DNA of 32,561 nucleotides from Thiotrichaceae bacterium (GCA_015486375.1 WFRR01000143.1:1-32561); one strand, 5' to 3'; shown: positions 6,502-16,204, counted from the stretch's first letter. Numbers and translations are program-made. The notes: generated by a model not told the origin, from the sequence alone.

Positions 6502-7980
6502 ATGTTGTACTCTAGTCTCTTGGTTTTGTTGTTTCTTCCCTTATTTGGCGCAATACTGATTGCAATATTACCGAGTAAACAAGTGAGGCTGATTCGTGCA
6601 ACGGCCATTGTCTTTTCAGGACTGAGCCTCCTCCTTTCTATCTATTTTATTACCTTTGGGGATATTACTCCGAACGATAAAGGTCTCTGGCTAAGCTATA
6701 CCCAAGAGTGGAATTCACGTTTAGGCACATCCTTTTCGATTGGTGTCGATGGTTTATCTTATGCAATGGTGATATTAACGACCCTCTTAGTTTGGGTTGC
6801 GGTCATGGCATCAGGCTCAATTAAAAAACATCCTAAAGGGTATTACCTGCTAATTCTTGGTTTAGAAACCGCGATTATTGGCGTGTTTATGGCAAGAGAT
6901 TGGGCATTGTTTTATGTTTTCTGGGAATTCACCTTAATTCCTTTGTTCTTTCTCATTGATCGCTGGGGCGATCGTGATCGACAAACGGCTTCATTAAAAT
7001 TTGTACTCTATACCATGGGCGGCTCGGTATTTATGCTACTGAGTTTATTAGTATTATTTGATGCAACCCCCGCACACTCTTTTTCCTTTGAAGCGATTGC
7101 TCAAGGCGCAAAAAGTTTAGACGAATCCGAGCAAGTATTACTATTTTTCGGCTTATTAATTGGCTTTGGGGTCAAAATGCCTATTTTCCCTTTGCACGGT
7201 TGGTTGCCACTGGCCGATGTTGAAGCACCTGGACCCATTAGTATTTTACTTTCAGGCATCTTATTAAAAATGGGGGCATACGGTTTGATTCAAACCACCA
7301 TGATGTTGCCATTAGCAGCCCATGCCTTACAAAGCTTACTAGTCATTTTAGCTTTAATTGCTATTATTTACGGTGGATTACTGGCATGGAAGCAAAGCGA
7401 TTTGAAAAAGATGATTGCTTATTCTTCCATTGCTCATATGGGCGTGGTGTTACTCGGTATATCGAGCTTAAACAGCAGTGGTATCACAGGTGCAATTTAT
7501 CAAATGATTGCCCACGGTTTTGTCGCAGGCGCATTGTTTATGCTTATTGGTTTGCTATATGAAAGAACCGATACTAAAGATATTAATGATTATGGTTCTT
7601 TGCTGTATACCACGCCAAAATTTGCTTTCTTTATTATTATTGGCTTTATTGCAGGGACGGGCTTACCTGGTACCGTCGGCTTTATTGCTGAATTACACGT
7701 TATGATCGGTGGCTTTGAGCAATGGGGCTGGTTAATGGCTTTCCTCGGTTTTGGAATATTAATTACGGCGGCCTATGGCATTCGTACCATTAAATATTTA
7801 TTTACAGGCCCTGAGAAAATGGAAATGCAAGCGGTGCAGGATTTACGTCCGACTGAAGTCTTAGCCGCTACGGTGTTAATCGTGGGTATTTTAGTTTTTG
7901 GTTTTTACCCCACACCGATTCTCGACATGATTAGCCACAATGTGGATCAATTTGTTCAATTAACTCAAATCAAGGGGTAA
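6502..7980 (+). CDS. NuoM-like antiporter subunit (first gene of expanded DAB operon)
   Basis: The 492-residue, strongly hydrophobic protein (about 14 membrane helices) belongs to the MrpD/NuoM/ND4 family. The ion-path residues are intact: Glu142 in FYVFWEFTLIP (helix 5), Lys225 in GFGVKMPIFPLHGWLP (helix 7) and Lys256 in ILLKMGAYGL (helix 8). It ends in GFYPTPILDM, typical for NuoM. No other complex I genes are near; the next gene, dabA, starts 4 bp after the stop. I infer that it works with DabA/DabB as an additional proton or sodium channel rather than in NADH dehydrogenase. The first ATG was chosen because it gives a normal NuoM N-terminus, although no ribosome site is visible. Confidence 0.88.
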   Translation: MLYSSLLVLLFLPLFGAILIAILPSKQVRLIRATAIVFSGLSLLLSIYFITFGDITPNDKGLWLSYTQEWNSRLGTSFSIGVDGLSYAMVILTTLLVWVAVMASGSIKKHPKGYYLLILGLETAIIGVFMARDWALFYVFWEFTLIPLFFLIDRWGDRDRQTASLKFVLYTMGGSVFMLLSLLVLFDATPAHSFSFEAIAQGAKSLDESEQVLLFFGLLIGFGVKMPIFPLHGWLPLADVEAPGPISILLSGILLKMGAYGLIQTTMMLPLAAHALQSLLVILALIAIIYGGLLAWKQSDLKKMIAYSSIAHMGVVLLGISSLNSSGITGAIYQMIAHGFVAGALFMLIGLLYERTDTKDINDYGSLLYTTPKFAFFIIIGFIAGTGLPGTVGFIAELHVMIGGFEQWGWLMAFLGFGILITAAYGIRTIKYLFTGPEKMEMQAVQDLRPTEVLAATVLIVGILVFGFYPTPILDMISHNVDQFVQLTQIKG

Positions 7981-7984
7981 AACA

Positions 7985-10900
7985 ATGATGGCTAGTTCAC
8001 CCAATATTGATCCGTCTCAAGCAATGTTTACAGATTTACTGGAACACCTCGCCCATGTCTTGCCTGCACAAGCACCGATTCTAGATTTTGTACATCACAA
8101 TACCTTGCATGGTTTTGAACATTTACCCTTTATAGAAGCATTAGCGGCTGCAAATAAGTTAACAGGTGCCTATGGCTATTGGCGACAAGCCACCTTTAGG
8201 GAAAAATATTTACAAGGGCGCATTAACGATGCCGATATTGCTTGGTCTTTATCGCAAGATGAAAGTCTAGAAGCAGATCGACTCGTGTTTCAAGCAGGTG
8301 ATCGTAAAATCACTAAGAAAGATATTTTACAAATTGCTTTGTTATTTCCGATTGAAAATATTACGACCTGTCAGTTTAACTTTCAAACGGATGAAGCCCA
8401 CGCATTAGAAAACTTTCAAACAGATATACCTAATTCAGTTCGCCGTAAACTTTTGAGCTTAGCCAAAGCCTACGGTCAAGATGATGAAGCAACCGCAATT
8501 AAGGAATTATGGACAGCCTGTAGTGAAGTGTTAAAGCTAGATGCAGAGTCGATTCATCCTGAAGACCTTAGTAATTTATCGCCACAATACGCGACAAAGA
8601 TGTTGGATAGCTTAGCTTTAGATTTGAAAAACAATGATTCTGAATCAAAATTAGAAGTGATTATTCGTAAAGAAGCATGGCTACAATTAGAGGCTTTATC
8701 AGATAAAGTCGGCTCAGAAATTACCTTACGCACCTTCTTACAACAGATTACAGGCATTGATATTCAGAAAGATATTAATACCTATTTACAACCGCATTTA
8801 GCTAGTTGGATAGACCAAGGCATTGCGGCTTGGAATGCTGAAGATCGTCAAATGGGCTTTTATCAAGCATGGAAAAAATCGGCATTACAGGATGAAAGCT
8901 GGCTTTTTAATGAGCTGGATGATTGGAAAGAGCATATTGAAGGCCTTCCTGATAATTCCATTGAAACCCTGATTTCTGAGCTAAGTTTGATGGGAATACC
9001 ACAAAATAAATGGGCAGCTTATCTTGAACGCTTAGCTTTAGATTTACCCGGTTGGTCTGGGATGTTTTATTGGCGACATTGCAATCCTGATTATGAAGGA
9101 TGCAGTGATATTAATGTTAATATGCTGGATTATCTAGCGGTACGTTTAGTGACAGAACACTTATATGCACGGCGTTTATGTCGCAAGTATTGGTTAATTG
9201 AAGCTAATCTAAGTGCCTTAAAAGGACAATTTCACCATCAATATCATGAGTTTTTAGTTCGCTACGCGCTCAATCAACAGCGTTTGCCTGAATATTTAAT
9301 TATGTTGGCACAACAATTGGTTGAACGTCACACCAATCAAACTAATTTAGAGCAAGAGTGGCAGTTGCTATCACATATGGTGTGGACATGGCGAAATAGC
9401 TCGCGTTCAGATGAACAAAAAAGTTATGTGCTACATCATGAAGCATGGAAACTATTCCGTTTAAGTCAACATTTAGGTTTGTGTAATAGTGATATCTATC
9501 CCCTCGACACTAAAACGTTAGACGATATTTTTGCATGTATTCACGAACTGGATCAGGAAAATTCAGGCTTTCTATTATTACAAGCCTATGAACACCACTA
9601 TCGGGAAGAAGTCTTTAGTGCAGTGGCTAATAATCATGGGCGAGGCACATGGGAAAATCGTAACACTCGTCCTGAAGCCCAGATTATTTTTTGTATGGAT
9701 GATCGTGAAGAGGGTGTACGTCGGCATTTAGAATTTTTAAATCCCAAGATTGAAACCTTTGGGGCGGCTGCCTTTTTTGGGGTTGTCATGAATTGGCAAG
9801 ACCTCGATGCCAAAAAGCCTGTGGTGCTTTGTCCTGTGGTGGTAACACCTGTACATCAGGTCGCAGAAATTGCTGCCTGTGGACATGAGCAGAACATTAA
9901 AGAGCATAAAAAACGCTATCAATTACGCAGTCAAATTAATGATGTGATTCATCAAGAAACCCGTCGTAATTTACTTACTAGTACCGCCTTAATGGGACTG
10001 AATGCTCCGCTGGCTTTATCGCGTTTAGTCGGAAAAATCTTTATGCCGCTAACATGGGGCAATATCGAAAAAAGTTTACAAACTAAATTTGATAAAGAAA
10101 AAGTCACGCGTATTACTAGCACGGCATTACAACAACGTAAAGATCGAGATACTAAAAACAATCAACAAGGTTTTACCCATGAGGAACAAGCCAATATTGT
10201 TGAAGGTTTTTTGCAAAATAATGGTTTATTGTCAGGCTTCGGACAGCTTGTGATTTTAATGGGGCATTACTCTAGTAATCAAAATAACCCACATACTGCA
10301 GCTTATGGTTGTGGTGCTTGTAGCGGTAAATACAGTGGTCCCAATGGTCGCGTTTTTGCGGCAATGGCAAATAATTCTGAAGTGCGGAATTTACTCTTTC
10401 AACGTGATATTAAAATTCCCGATGATTGCTGGTTTATCGGTGCAGAACACGACACCTGTAATGAAGATATTGCTTGGTTTGATCAAGATATTATTCCTAA
10501 AACTTTATCAGCAGCATTTCGTAAATTACAACAAGAGTTAGCTATTGCAACTCGACACTCCGCGCATGAACGCTGTCGAAAATTGGCATCTGCGCCCAGA
10601 AATCCAAACTTATCCCGTGCGATTAAACATATTGCCGCGCGGGCTGTTGATTTCTCACAATCACGTCCTGAATTAGGACATGCCACCAATGCTATTGGCT
10701 TTATTGGACGACGCTATTTAACTCAAGGAACATTCTTAGATCGACGCTGTTTTTTAATTTCTTATGATGCCAGTGTCGATCCAGAAGGAAAATTCTTAGA
10801 ACGTATTTTACTCTCAGCTGGTCCTGTTGGAGCAGGAATTAACCTTGAGTATTATTTCTCCTGTGTCAATAACGATAAGTTTGGTTGTAATTCTAAAATT

Positions 10901-11266
10901 GTACATAATTTGTCGGGTTTATTTGGAGTAATGGAAGGCACGTCCAGTGATTTACGTACTGGTCTACCGCAACAAATGATCGAAATTCACGAACCGATGC
11001 GTTTACAGCTAATGGTTGAAGCCAGCATAGAAACGTTAACAGCGATCTATCAACGCCAAGCTATGATCCGCCAATTAGTCGGCAATAACTGGCTATTACT
11101 CTCCTCTAAACATCCTGAAACAGGTGAAATTAATACTTTCAATCCTAAAAAAGGCTGGGAGCTTTGGCAAGCTCAGCAAGAAACCCCACGCGTTAATGAA
11201 TCTGTGGACTGGTATTCAGGTCACACCGATCATTTAGCACCTGCATTAATTAAAAGGAGTGCGTAA
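7985..11266 (+). CDS. dabA: DabA: zinc-containing subunit of the DAB inorganic carbon pump (DUF2309)
   Basis: The 1093-residue protein matches the DUF2309/UPF0753 family (DabA, MpsB). The carbonic-anhydrase-like zinc site known from Halothiobacillus DabA (Cys, Asp, His, Cys) can be read here: Cys570 and Asp572 in IIFCMDDREEGVRRHLE, His761 in LMGHYSSNQNNPH, and Cys776 in YGCGACSGKYSGPNGR. The His-Cys spacing of 15 is as in the characterised enzyme. The N-terminal LDFVHHNTLHGFEHLPF also fits the family. It is soluble and expected to sit on the cytoplasmic face of the membrane partner, hydrating CO2 to bicarbonate in one direction with energy from a cation gradient. It has a good ribosome site (AAGGGG) and is spaced 4 bp from the upstream gene and 2 bp from dabB. 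An ATG-ATG doublet leaves the start uncertain by one codon. At 1093 residues it belongs to the longer members of the family. Confidence 0.95.
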   Translation: MMASSPNIDPSQAMFTDLLEHLAHVLPAQAPILDFVHHNTLHGFEHLPFIEALAAANKLTGAYGYWRQATFREKYLQGRINDADIAWSLSQDESLEADRLVFQAGDRKITKKDILQIALLFPIENITTCQFNFQTDEAHALENFQTDIPNSVRRKLLSLAKAYGQDDEATAIKELWTACSEVLKLDAESIHPEDLSNLSPQYATKMLDSLALDLKNNDSESKLEVIIRKEAWLQLEALSDKVGSEITLRTFLQQITGIDIQKDINTYLQPHLASWIDQGIAAWNAEDRQMGFYQAWKKSALQDESWLFNELDDWKEHIEGLPDNSIETLISELSLMGIPQNKWAAYLERLALDLPGWSGMFYWRHCNPDYEGCSDINVNMLDYLAVRLVTEHLYARRLCRKYWLIEANLSALKGQFHHQYHEFLVRYALNQQRLPEYLIMLAQQLVERHTNQTNLEQEWQLLSHMVWTWRNSSRSDEQKSYVLHHEAWKLFRLSQHLGLCNSDIYPLDTKTLDDIFACIHELDQENSGFLLLQAYEHHYREEVFSAVANNHGRGTWENRNTRPEAQIIFCMDDREEGVRRHLEFLNPKIETFGAAAFFGVVMNWQDLDAKKPVVLCPVVVTPVHQVAEIAACGHEQNIKEHKKRYQLRSQINDVIHQETRRNLLTSTALMGLNAPLALSRLVGKIFMPLTWGNIEKSLQTKFDKEKVTRITSTALQQRKDRDTKNNQQGFTHEEQANIVEGFLQNNGLLSGFGQLVILMGHYSSNQNNPHTAAYGCGACSGKYSGPNGRVFAAMANNSEVRNLLFQRDIKIPDDCWFIGAEHDTCNEDIAWFDQDIIPKTLSAAFRKLQQELAIATRHSAHERCRKLASAPRNPNLSRAIKHIAARAVDFSQSRPELGHATNAIGFIGRRYLTQGTFLDRRCFLISYDASVDPEGKFLERILLSAGPVGAGINLEYYFSCVNNDKFGCNSKIVHNLSGLFGVMEGTSSDLRTGLPQQMIEIHEPMRLQLMVEASIETLTAIYQRQAMIRQLVGNNWLLLSSKHPETGEINTFNPKKGWELWQAQQETPRVNESVDWYSGHTDHLAPALIKRSA

Positions 11267-11268
11267 TT

Positions 11269-12828
11269 ATGCCTAATTGGAGTATTGCACTGATCCCATT
11301 GTTACCATTATTAGCCACTCTTTGGATTGCAGTCGGATTTAGCTTTGGTTGGAATCGGGCTGAAAAAGGTGAAAAAGAAACCGCCTATGTTGCCAGTATC
11401 AGCATATTGTTATCCTTTCTATTAGTACTGGGCGTAGATGTCAGTGTTTTTCTAGAAAGTGTCCAGAATCGTGTTCAAGTAGCAACATGGCTATCCACGG
11501 CAGATTATCAAATTACCATCGCCTTTATTTTAGATCAACTCAGCTTAACTATGGCGACTTTGGTTAGTTTCATTGGTTTATTGGTCACGCGCTTTTCAAT
11601 TAATTACTTACATCGAGAAGCAGGCTATCAACGCTTTTTTATGTTGCTGTCATTATTTAATGCAGCGATGTTACTGATTGCACTATCAGCCAATGCCGTT
11701 TTAACCTTTATCGCATGGGAATTAGCAGGGGTTAGCTCGTTTTTACTGATTGCTTATTCATGGCATCGTGATATTGCGACCCATAATGCCATTCGCGCCT
11801 TTATCAGTAATCGTATTGGTGATGCAGGATTTTTGCTTGGTATCGCACTTGCCTTCTTTTGGCTGGGTACCATTGAATGGACAGAGCTTGCAAGTGCCGC
11901 TAAAGAGAAAGATGTTTCAGAAATTTTTCTCAGTATTATCCTATTAGGATTTTTACTGGCTGCCTTAGCTAAATCAGCTCAGTTTCCTTTTTGTGCATGG
12001 ATCACACGCGCTTTAGAAGGTCCAACCCCCTCTAGCGCCATCTTTTACGGGGCGATTATGGTACATGCAGGCGTATATCTATTACTACGCTTACAGCCCT
12101 TACTAGAGCAAGTTCCTACTATCATGGTGATTATTATGATTATTGGCTTAATCACCGCGAGTTATGCCTATTTGGTCGGCTTGGTACAAACGGATGTTAA
12201 ATCATCCTTTATGTTTTCTACCCTTGCACAAGTCGGTTTAATGCTGGTTTGGATTGGTAATGCGTGGTTTAGTCTGGCATTAATTCATCTGGTGTTACAT
12301 GCAATTTGGAGAAGCTATCAATTTTTACACGCGCCTTCCTTTATGCAACAAATTAATCGTCCTGCCCGTCCCGTGCCTAAATGGCTAACGAAACAGTCAT
12401 GGCTATACAATGCTGCATTACAGCGTTTTTGGTTAGATAGTATTTCAGATTGGTTATTCACCAACCCAACCACAACAATTGCCCGTGAAGTACAGATTTT
12501 TGATGAGCAAATTGTTGATCGTTTAACGGGAACACAGTCCCACGCTAATATGCTGTCATCCTTATCACATTGGGAAGCCCATCAACAAGGTCGTTTGATT
12601 TTAAAAACTGAAATTGGCACAGGTAGTGGTTTATTTGGTAGTTTTATTCAAGGTTTAGCCGCTGCATTTTATTGGTTTGAAGAACACCTTATTCTTAAAA
12701 GTAGTGGTGAAGGTTTGTTAAAACTGATTCGTCATCTCGGTAAACACATGCAAAGTATCGACCGATTATTGACCCAACCACGCTATTTATTGTTGCTCAT
12801 TATGGCAACATTTGTTGTTGTATTGTAG
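11269..12828 (+). CDS. dabB: DabB: NuoL/MrpA-like membrane subunit of the DAB pump
   Basis: The 519-residue membrane protein of the NuoL/ND5 (proton-conducting transporter) family directly follows dabA, the standard DAB arrangement. Seen residues are Glu151 in FIAWELAGVSSFLLIAY and Lys235 in LAKSAQFPFCAWITRALEG, followed by PTPSSAIFYGAIMVHAGVYL, the NuoL-type helix 7/8 region. The N-terminal 340 residues hold the antiporter core. From about 345 to 490 the chain becomes more polar (YQFLHAPSFMQQINRP onward), probably the part that contacts DabA, and it ends with one more hydrophobic segment. DabB is thought to pass H+ or Na+ down its gradient to drive CO2 hydration by DabA. The ribosome site AAGGAG precedes the ATG. 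Confidence 0.92.
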   Translation: MPNWSIALIPLLPLLATLWIAVGFSFGWNRAEKGEKETAYVASISILLSFLLVLGVDVSVFLESVQNRVQVATWLSTADYQITIAFILDQLSLTMATLVSFIGLLVTRFSINYLHREAGYQRFFMLLSLFNAAMLLIALSANAVLTFIAWELAGVSSFLLIAYSWHRDIATHNAIRAFISNRIGDAGFLLGIALAFFWLGTIEWTELASAAKEKDVSEIFLSIILLGFLLAALAKSAQFPFCAWITRALEGPTPSSAIFYGAIMVHAGVYLLLRLQPLLEQVPTIMVIIMIIGLITASYAYLVGLVQTDVKSSFMFSTLAQVGLMLVWIGNAWFSLALIHLVLHAIWRSYQFLHAPSFMQQINRPARPVPKWLTKQSWLYNAALQRFWLDSISDWLFTNPTTTIAREVQIFDEQIVDRLTGTQSHANMLSSLSHWEAHQQGRLILKTEIGTGSGLFGSFIQGLAAAFYWFEEHLILKSSGEGLLKLIRHLGKHMQSIDRLLTQPRYLLLLIMATFVVVL

Positions 12829-12837
12829 GAGTGACTA

Positions 12838-14337
12838 ATGCAGTTTACTGAAATTCAAGCCACATGGCCGTTATTAGAAAGCCTACAACTCGTACCCCTG
12901 ATATTTGCACTTATTTTCTGGCATTTCAAAGGCGCAATGAGTGCAGGCTTTGCTTTACTCACTGCAGTTATAGAGTTTGCATTAGCAATTTATCTCTATC
13001 TAAACTTTGATGCCCATTTGGATAGTATGCAATTTGCTAATCAGGTCAATCTGCTGGGTTTACCTTATCATGCTGCTGTGGATGGCATTAGTGTTGTATT
13101 TGTATTATTGACTGCACTATTGGGCTTACTGTCTGTATTTTTTATTATTTTTAGAAGCTTCTATCACACCAATATATTAGCCGTTATTGCCTTTATTCAA
13201 GCAACTTTAATGAGTCAATTTGTCACCGTAGATTTGCTTTGGTTTACTGTGATGTCAATACTAGAGATCATCGCGACAGGTTACTTACTCTATCGTTGGG
13301 CAACCTTTGTCGATGGTAAGCCAATGATTATTCGTTACTCACAATTTATGAGTATCAGTATTCTATTGTTATTGGTCGGCACTTTTATGTTGGGCTGGAA
13401 TCATTCAATGGCAAATGATTCATGGTCATTTGATTTGTATGATTTAAGTACCACAACCGTCGCGCCTGAAATTGCGACCTTTATATTCTTTTCACTCTTC
13501 TATGCATTGGGTATACGGATTCCAATATTCCCCTTGCATGGTTGGTTACCCATGACAATGCAATACGGCAATGTGACCATTGCGCCTATTTTACTCTTAG
13601 GTTTAAAAGTTGGATTTTTTGGTTTATTGCGCTTTGTATTTCCTATCCTTCCTGATGCGGTTAAAGAGTGGAATAACATTGCCATTATCTTTGCCATGAT
13701 TGGAATTTTCTACGCCGCGTTATTAGCAATGCGACAAAATGATTTACGTCGCTTAATGGCATACGGTGTCATTAGTCATACAGGTATTTTAACGATCGGC
13801 TTATTTACTTTAAATCGCGCAGGTTTTGAAGGCAGTATTATGCTGGCGATTAACTTTGGCTTAGCGATTTCAGGCTTAATGTTTATGACAGGTTTGGTCT
13901 TTCATCGCACTAAAACAGCAGCGATGGATCACCTTGGTGGACTATTCCAATATATGCCTTTAGTCGGAGTGGCTTTTCTTATTGCAGGCTTAGCCATTGT
14001 GGCAATGCCTGGAACACCAGGATTCGATGCAGTACATTTAGTTTTGGAAGCATCCATTTCTGAGTTTGGAGCATTAACAACCGCCGCAGCCGCTTTAGGC
14101 AATGTGACTGCAGCAGGTTTCTTATTGTATGCTTTTCAACAAGCCTTTTTAGCTAAACCAGAATTCAGTACGGCTGCTTGGGATAAAAGCCCCTCTAAAA
14201 TAACCGAGAAAATTATGGCAATCAGTATTATTTTCGTCGTTTTAGGAATGGGATTTTTCTCATCACTTTGGTTAGATTTATTTGAACATACACTGAATGG
14301 ACTAACGAGTTTATACAGTAAGGGCGAAGGTCACTAG
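12838..14337 (+). CDS. Diverged NuoM/NuoN-like antiporter subunit in DAB operon
   Basis: This 499-residue, about 14-helix membrane protein is of the proton-conducting transporter family, but key residues have changed. Where its sister subunits have the helix 5 glutamate (FWE), this one has Met139 (LLWFTVMSILEII), with a glutamate four residues later (Glu143). The helix 7 lysine is Arg227 (YALGIRIPIFPLHGWLP). The helix 8 lysine is kept (Lys257 in GLKVGFFGLLRF). The usual GxxxE motif in the later core reads MPGTPGFDAVHLVLE. It may therefore be a structural or gating subunit, or conduct ions by a shifted path. The gene is preceded by AGGAG, starts 9 bp after dabB and abuts the next gene (1-bp gap), so all five genes are probably translated from one transcript. 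Confidence 0.85.
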   Translation: MQFTEIQATWPLLESLQLVPLIFALIFWHFKGAMSAGFALLTAVIEFALAIYLYLNFDAHLDSMQFANQVNLLGLPYHAAVDGISVVFVLLTALLGLLSVFFIIFRSFYHTNILAVIAFIQATLMSQFVTVDLLWFTVMSILEIIATGYLLYRWATFVDGKPMIIRYSQFMSISILLLLVGTFMLGWNHSMANDSWSFDLYDLSTTTVAPEIATFIFFSLFYALGIRIPIFPLHGWLPMTMQYGNVTIAPILLLGLKVGFFGLLRFVFPILPDAVKEWNNIAIIFAMIGIFYAALLAMRQNDLRRLMAYGVISHTGILTIGLFTLNRAGFEGSIMLAINFGLAISGLMFMTGLVFHRTKTAAMDHLGGLFQYMPLVGVAFLIAGLAIVAMPGTPGFDAVHLVLEASISEFGALTTAAAALGNVTAAGFLLYAFQQAFLAKPEFSTAAWDKSPSKITEKIMAISIIFVVLGMGFFSSLWLDLFEHTLNGLTSLYSKGEGH

Positions 14338-14338
14338 C

Positions 14339-15814
14339 ATGGAACTACACAGTATGGATTTTTCGTGGCTAAGCACATTAATACTGCTGTTGCCATTGGG
14401 TGCAGTCGTCACATTATTGCTTTCTGAGCAGCACGCACGTTGGTCAGCGTTAGCAACTAACCTTGTTGTACTGATACTGAGCTTAGGCATTGCATTTAAT
14501 TTTGATCCTCAATTAAGTGGCTTTCAGTACGTTGAAAAATCAGAATGGATTCGCTCATTAAATATTAATTTTTTCTTAGGTGTAGATGGTCTTTCCGTCC
14601 TATTCCTACCTGCAACCGCGCTCTTATTTACAGCGGTTACATTAGCATCATGGAACTCCATTCAGAAACTACGTCGAATTTACTTTAGCCTTATACTATT
14701 ATTGGAATGCACCATTCTTGGCGTATTTACCTCGTTAGATACGATGTTCTTTATTCTATTTTGGGAAAGTACGCTAATTCCTTTGTACTTCTTAATTAGC
14801 TTATGGGGAGTCGGAGCAAACCGTCGTCATGCTGCAACTAAATATGTATTATTTATGATGGCGGGTGGAATTCCAATTATGTTTGCCTTTATTTTATTGG
14901 CAATTCAAGCAGATGGAAACTATATTTTTGACTACACCCAACTGCTAACACTGAAAGAAGCTAATCCTTATGAAACAGTAATATTTTTCTTGTTGCTGTT
15001 CGGCTTTGGTATCAAAACCCCCTTATTCCCTTTGCATACATGGCTACCTTTAGTCTCTCAAGAAGGGCATCCCGTTATGATTGCAACTGTGATTGGTTTA
15101 AAGCTGGGGGCATACGGACTACTACGCTTTGCTGTACCGCTTGCACCGACTGCCGCAGAAACCTTTCAAGGTTTATTAATTGCACTAGGAATTATTGGTG
15201 TTATTTATGGTGCAGTCGCGGCATTAAATCAAACCAATCTACGTCGTATGCTAGCTTTTTCAAGCTTAAGTCATGCGGGTATGATTTTGTTAGGTATTGC
15301 AACCTTTAGTCAAGCAGGCATACAAGGTGCTGTGTTTCAGCTTTTAAATTTAAGCCTGATTGTAGGCGGATTATTTTTATTGACAGGGTTTTTACATCAG
15401 CGTATTGGCTCAAACGATATTATTAGTTTAGGTGGTGTTGCAAAAAGTATGCCCTTACTCAGTGCCTTTTTCTTCTTTCTTGGGCTGGCTAATATGGGTA
15501 TTCCTGCCACCAGTGTGTTTCCTGCGGAATTATTAATTACCTTGAGTGTGTTAGATCAATATACAGGAGTCGGTCTTGCCATATTATTTGGCATTATTCT
15601 TACTGCTGCTTATTTCCTCAATATTTACCGTAAAGCATTCTTAGGCGAGTGCCGCCATTCAATCGTTGCCAATGCCATTGACCTAAAGGCTCGCGAGAAA
15701 TTGATTATCATGACGCTATCATTATTAGTGTTGGTCTTTGGTTTATATCCACAAGTCATACTCGATACGCTGAGTGTTTCCAGTACGGCTTGGGTTGAAT
15801 TGTTAAAACGCTAA
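14339..15814 (+). CDS. NuoM-like antiporter subunit (last gene of expanded DAB operon)
   Basis: The 491-residue MrpD/NuoM-family membrane protein has the ion-path residues: Glu143 in FFILFWESTLIPLYFLISLW, Lys226 in FGFGIKTPLFPLHTWLP and Lys255 in VIGLKLGAYGLLRF. It is a separate paralogue of the first gene and not a recent copy, since the sequences differ throughout. It ends in FGLYPQVILDTL. An AAGG ribosome site lies within the end of the preceding gene. No terminator is visible: only 9 bp separate its stop from the stop of the convergent queD, with a small CGCTATAGCG palindrome inside queD's end. I infer a role as a third standard cation channel in the expanded carbon-uptake complex. An unrelated antiporter role is the alternative. 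Confidence 0.87.
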   Translation: MELHSMDFSWLSTLILLLPLGAVVTLLLSEQHARWSALATNLVVLILSLGIAFNFDPQLSGFQYVEKSEWIRSLNINFFLGVDGLSVLFLPATALLFTAVTLASWNSIQKLRRIYFSLILLLECTILGVFTSLDTMFFILFWESTLIPLYFLISLWGVGANRRHAATKYVLFMMAGGIPIMFAFILLAIQADGNYIFDYTQLLTLKEANPYETVIFFLLLFGFGIKTPLFPLHTWLPLVSQEGHPVMIATVIGLKLGAYGLLRFAVPLAPTAAETFQGLLIALGIIGVIYGAVAALNQTNLRRMLAFSSLSHAGMILLGIATFSQAGIQGAVFQLLNLSLIVGGLFLLTGFLHQRIGSNDIISLGGVAKSMPLLSAFFFFLGLANMGIPATSVFPAELLITLSVLDQYTGVGLAILFGIILTAAYFLNIYRKAFLGECRHSIVANAIDLKAREKLIIMTLSLLVLVFGLYPQVILDTLSVSSTAWVELLKR

Positions 15815-15823
15815 GCGATCTAT

Positions 15824-16204
15824 TTAAACTTCGCTATAGCGCACACAAGCCCGTTCTGTTTCCCACAGTGTTAATGCTGACACACTGACTGTTTCAGTAT
15901 TGATGCGTTGGGCTAACTCTCGGAAAAAATATTGGGCAATATTTTCAGCGGTAGGATTAATTTCGAGAAAAGGTTCTAATTCATTCAGATAGTAATGGTC
16001 TAAACTTTTAGCAATGGCGCGGACTTCACGTTTAATATCTTTGAAATCAATCGCCATACCGACTGCATTTAATTGCGTCGCAACAACTTCAGCTTCAATT
16101 TTCCAGTTATGTCCGTGCATACGATTACACGCACCGGGATAATCCCTGAGTGTATGTGCTGCTGCAAAATCAGCGAGGACTTTAAGTGTGTATTGAGCCG
16201 CCAT
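15824..16204 (-). CDS. queD: QueD/PTPS-family 6-carboxytetrahydropterin synthase
   Basis: The 126-residue protein has the family's usual length and site residues: His17, His30 and His32 (zinc ligands, in FAAAHTLRDY and CNRMHGHNW), Cys26 as the catalytic cysteine, and LDHYYLNEL with the Asp-His pair about residues 69-70. QueD converts dihydroneopterin triphosphate to 6-carboxytetrahydropterin, an early step of queuosine (tRNA wobble base) synthesis. Other queuosine genes are not in the window. It converges on the carbon-uptake operon and is divergent from the recJ-linked gene. Confidence 0.9.
   Translation of the reverse strand: MAAQYTLKVLADFAAAHTLRDYPGACNRMHGHNWKIEAEVVATQLNAVGMAIDFKDIKREVRAIAKSLDHYYLNELEPFLEINPTAENIAQYFFRELAQRINTETVSVSALTLWETERACVRYSEV

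Noticed and set aside
9531-10689. Several smaller open frames inside dabA on both strands
   Set aside because: They are shadows of the long dabA frame without ribosome sites or recognisable domains.
6502-15814. A complex I (NADH dehydrogenase) operon
   Set aside because: Only antiporter-type subunits are present around dabA; no nuoA-K, nuoE/F/G or similar genes are found, so this is not a respiratory complex I locus.
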